Origin: Roseococcus suduntuyensis
GTDB lineage: Bacteria; Pseudomonadota; Alphaproteobacteria; Acetobacterales; Acetobacteraceae
Assembly (NCBI RefSeq): GCF_014196305.1
Contig: NZ_JACIDJ010000008.1
Span: 62,001-126,000 of the forward strand
Direction of reading: 5' to 3'
Length of the DNA stretch: 64,000 nucleotides
The notes under the pieces are model-generated. The model did not search any database and had not been told where the DNA came from. It saw only the letters and a list, made by a program, of their open reading frames with translations. Shown here one piece after another: positions 63,408 to 64,000 of this stretch. Position 1 is the stretch's first letter; each line of letters begins with the position of its first letter. Position numbers and translations under genes: made by a program.

Positions 63408-63800
63408 TCACCCCCCGAACAGGTTCAGCCCGGCGTGGTGGCCGCCCAGGGCGGCGGCCAGGCACAGGCCTAGCGAGGCCATGACGTTCCACGCCGCCCG
63501 CCCGCCCTGGCCGGCGCGCGCCAGCGCCAGCGTCTGCAGGCTGAAGGAGGAGACGGTGGTGTAGCTGCCCAGGGTGCCGACCACGAGCAGCAGCCAGGTT
63601 TCGCGCCAGCCCTCGACGATGCCCTCCGGGACCAGGAAGGCGGCGGCGAGCAGGCCGATCACCGCCGCCCCGGTCACATTCACCACGAGCGTGCCCCAGG
63701 GGAAGGTCTCGCCCACGCTGCGGGCGATGACGCCGGAGAGCCAGAAGCGCGCGCAGGCCCCGAGCGCACCACCCAGGGCGATGAGGAGGAGGTCCATCAT
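63408..63800 (-). CDS. crcB: Fluoride ion channel CrcB (Fluc), copy 2
   Basis: A 130-residue membrane protein with four hydrophobic segments. It reads GGALGACARFWLSGVI, FPWGTLVVNVTGAAVIGLL and GTLGSYTTVSSFSLQ in the pore region. The pore motif differs from copy 1 (SYTTVSSFS versus GFTTFSVFS), so the two could form a heterodimer, as known for paired Fluc genes in other bacteria. Starts at 63800 or 63797 are equally good. No fluoride riboswitch was recognised upstream. Confidence 0.93.
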   Translation of the reverse strand: MMDLLLIALGGALGACARFWLSGVIARSVGETFPWGTLVVNVTGAAVIGLLAAAFLVPEGIVEGWRETWLLLVVGTLGSYTTVSSFSLQTLALARAGQGGRAAWNVMASLGLCLAAALGGHHAGLNLFGG

Positions 63801-63855
63801 CCCGCCCTCATAGACCGCCCTCGCGCGCGTCGCATGGGGGGCCGGGGCCCGCATC

Positions 63856-64000
63856 TCAACGCGCGCGCGCCAGCACCTTCCGCGCGCGGTCCACCACCGG
63901 CAGGTCGATCATCTGCCCCTCGAAGGCGACGGCGCCCTTGCCTTCCGCGATCGCGGTGTCGAAGGCCGCGATCAGGCGCCGCGCGCGGTCCACCTCGGCC
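63856..64000 (-). CDS. CitE-like (HpcH/HpaI aldolase / citrate lyase beta) protein, C-terminal end (partial)
   Basis: Only the last 47 codons are inside the window, ending TGA at 63856-63858. The tail reads EVDRARRLIAAFDTAIAEGKGA, then VAFEGQMIDLPVVDRARKVLARAR. The GK/GQMID-x-PVV-x-RAR pattern is the end of CitE-like lyases such as malyl-CoA or citramalyl-CoA lyase. Such enzymes make acetyl-CoA or glyoxylate from malyl-CoA. The rest of the gene is beyond the edge. It would lie upstream of the crcB pair on the same strand. Confidence 0.75.
   Translation of the reverse strand, partial: AEVDRARRLIAAFDTAIAEGKGAVAFEGQMIDLPVVDRARKVLARAR

Noticed and set aside
63801-63855. Fluoride riboswitch before the crcB pair
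   Set aside because: The conserved fluoride-riboswitch core sequence was not found on the minus strand, and only about 55 bases separate crcB from the upstream gene.

Overview
The window is about 70% GC, gene-dense and read on both strands, with many 1-8 base stop/start overlaps. Gene content and order point to an alphaproteobacterium, most likely Acetobacteraceae of the Roseomonas type. The reasons are the gatCAB region divergent from ruvX-pyrB-pyrC-plsY-dprA-topA-rnr-rpmG, a PleD-type diguanylate cyclase, RpoH, and many tripartite tricarboxylate (TTT/Bug) and ABC uptake genes. This placement is inferred from gene content, not from a search. No rRNA, CRISPR array, insertion sequence or phage gene was seen.

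Layout. 1-2367: end of trpF, then trpB and trpA. 2440-5236: HWE-family histidine kinase, a beta-hydroxyacid dehydrogenase, mscL. 5274-11532: glyoxylate/C2 genes (tartronate-semialdehyde reductase, hydroxypyruvate isomerase, serine/alanine-glyoxylate aminotransferase) next to a divergent FAD/Fe-S D-2-hydroxyacid dehydrogenase. 11529-15209: DUF924, two GST-family proteins, a DUF1194 exported protein and a glyoxalase-like protein, closed by a clear terminator. 15372-17440: PmtA-like methyltransferase and pleD, divergent. 17528-30349 (minus): rpmG, rnr, topA, dprA, plsY, a pyrC lacking its metal motif, a GNAT gene, pyrB, a lipoprotein and ruvX, with a plus-strand chemotaxis-signalling-like gene set between pyrB and pyrC. 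30395-34255: gatC, gatA, a DUF7002-like gene and gatB. 34292-39191: VOC protein, EamA transporter, YgjP-like peptidase, rpoH, rluD-like gene, two small proteins and tRNA-Glu(CTC). 39480-43168: single-chain dihydroxyacetone kinase, yeast-type cytosine deaminase, acyl-CoA dehydrogenase.

43220-53920 is the most interesting accessory region. A minus-strand TTT transporter operon ends in a methylisocitrate-lyase-like gene. Divergent from it are a GntR regulator, a second lyase of the same superfamily, an AcnD/AcnA aconitase and PrpF, followed by another TTT binding protein. Together they look like a regulated route for importing a (methyl-branched) tricarboxylate, rearranging it through an aconitate-type intermediate, and cleaving it. 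A candidate promoter on the transporter side has a GntR-type palindrome inside it.

54068-62613 is one nine-gene run: a complete carbohydrate/glycerophosphate-type ABC importer, a cyclic-nucleotide/glycerophosphodiester-type metallophosphoesterase, and a second complete ABC importer of the iron/aminoethylphosphonate/polyamine type. The window ends with a fluoride-export cluster (DUF190 plus two crcB genes) and the end of a CitE-like lyase gene. Several intergenic regions carry hairpins and a dispersed 14-base motif that the genes do not explain.
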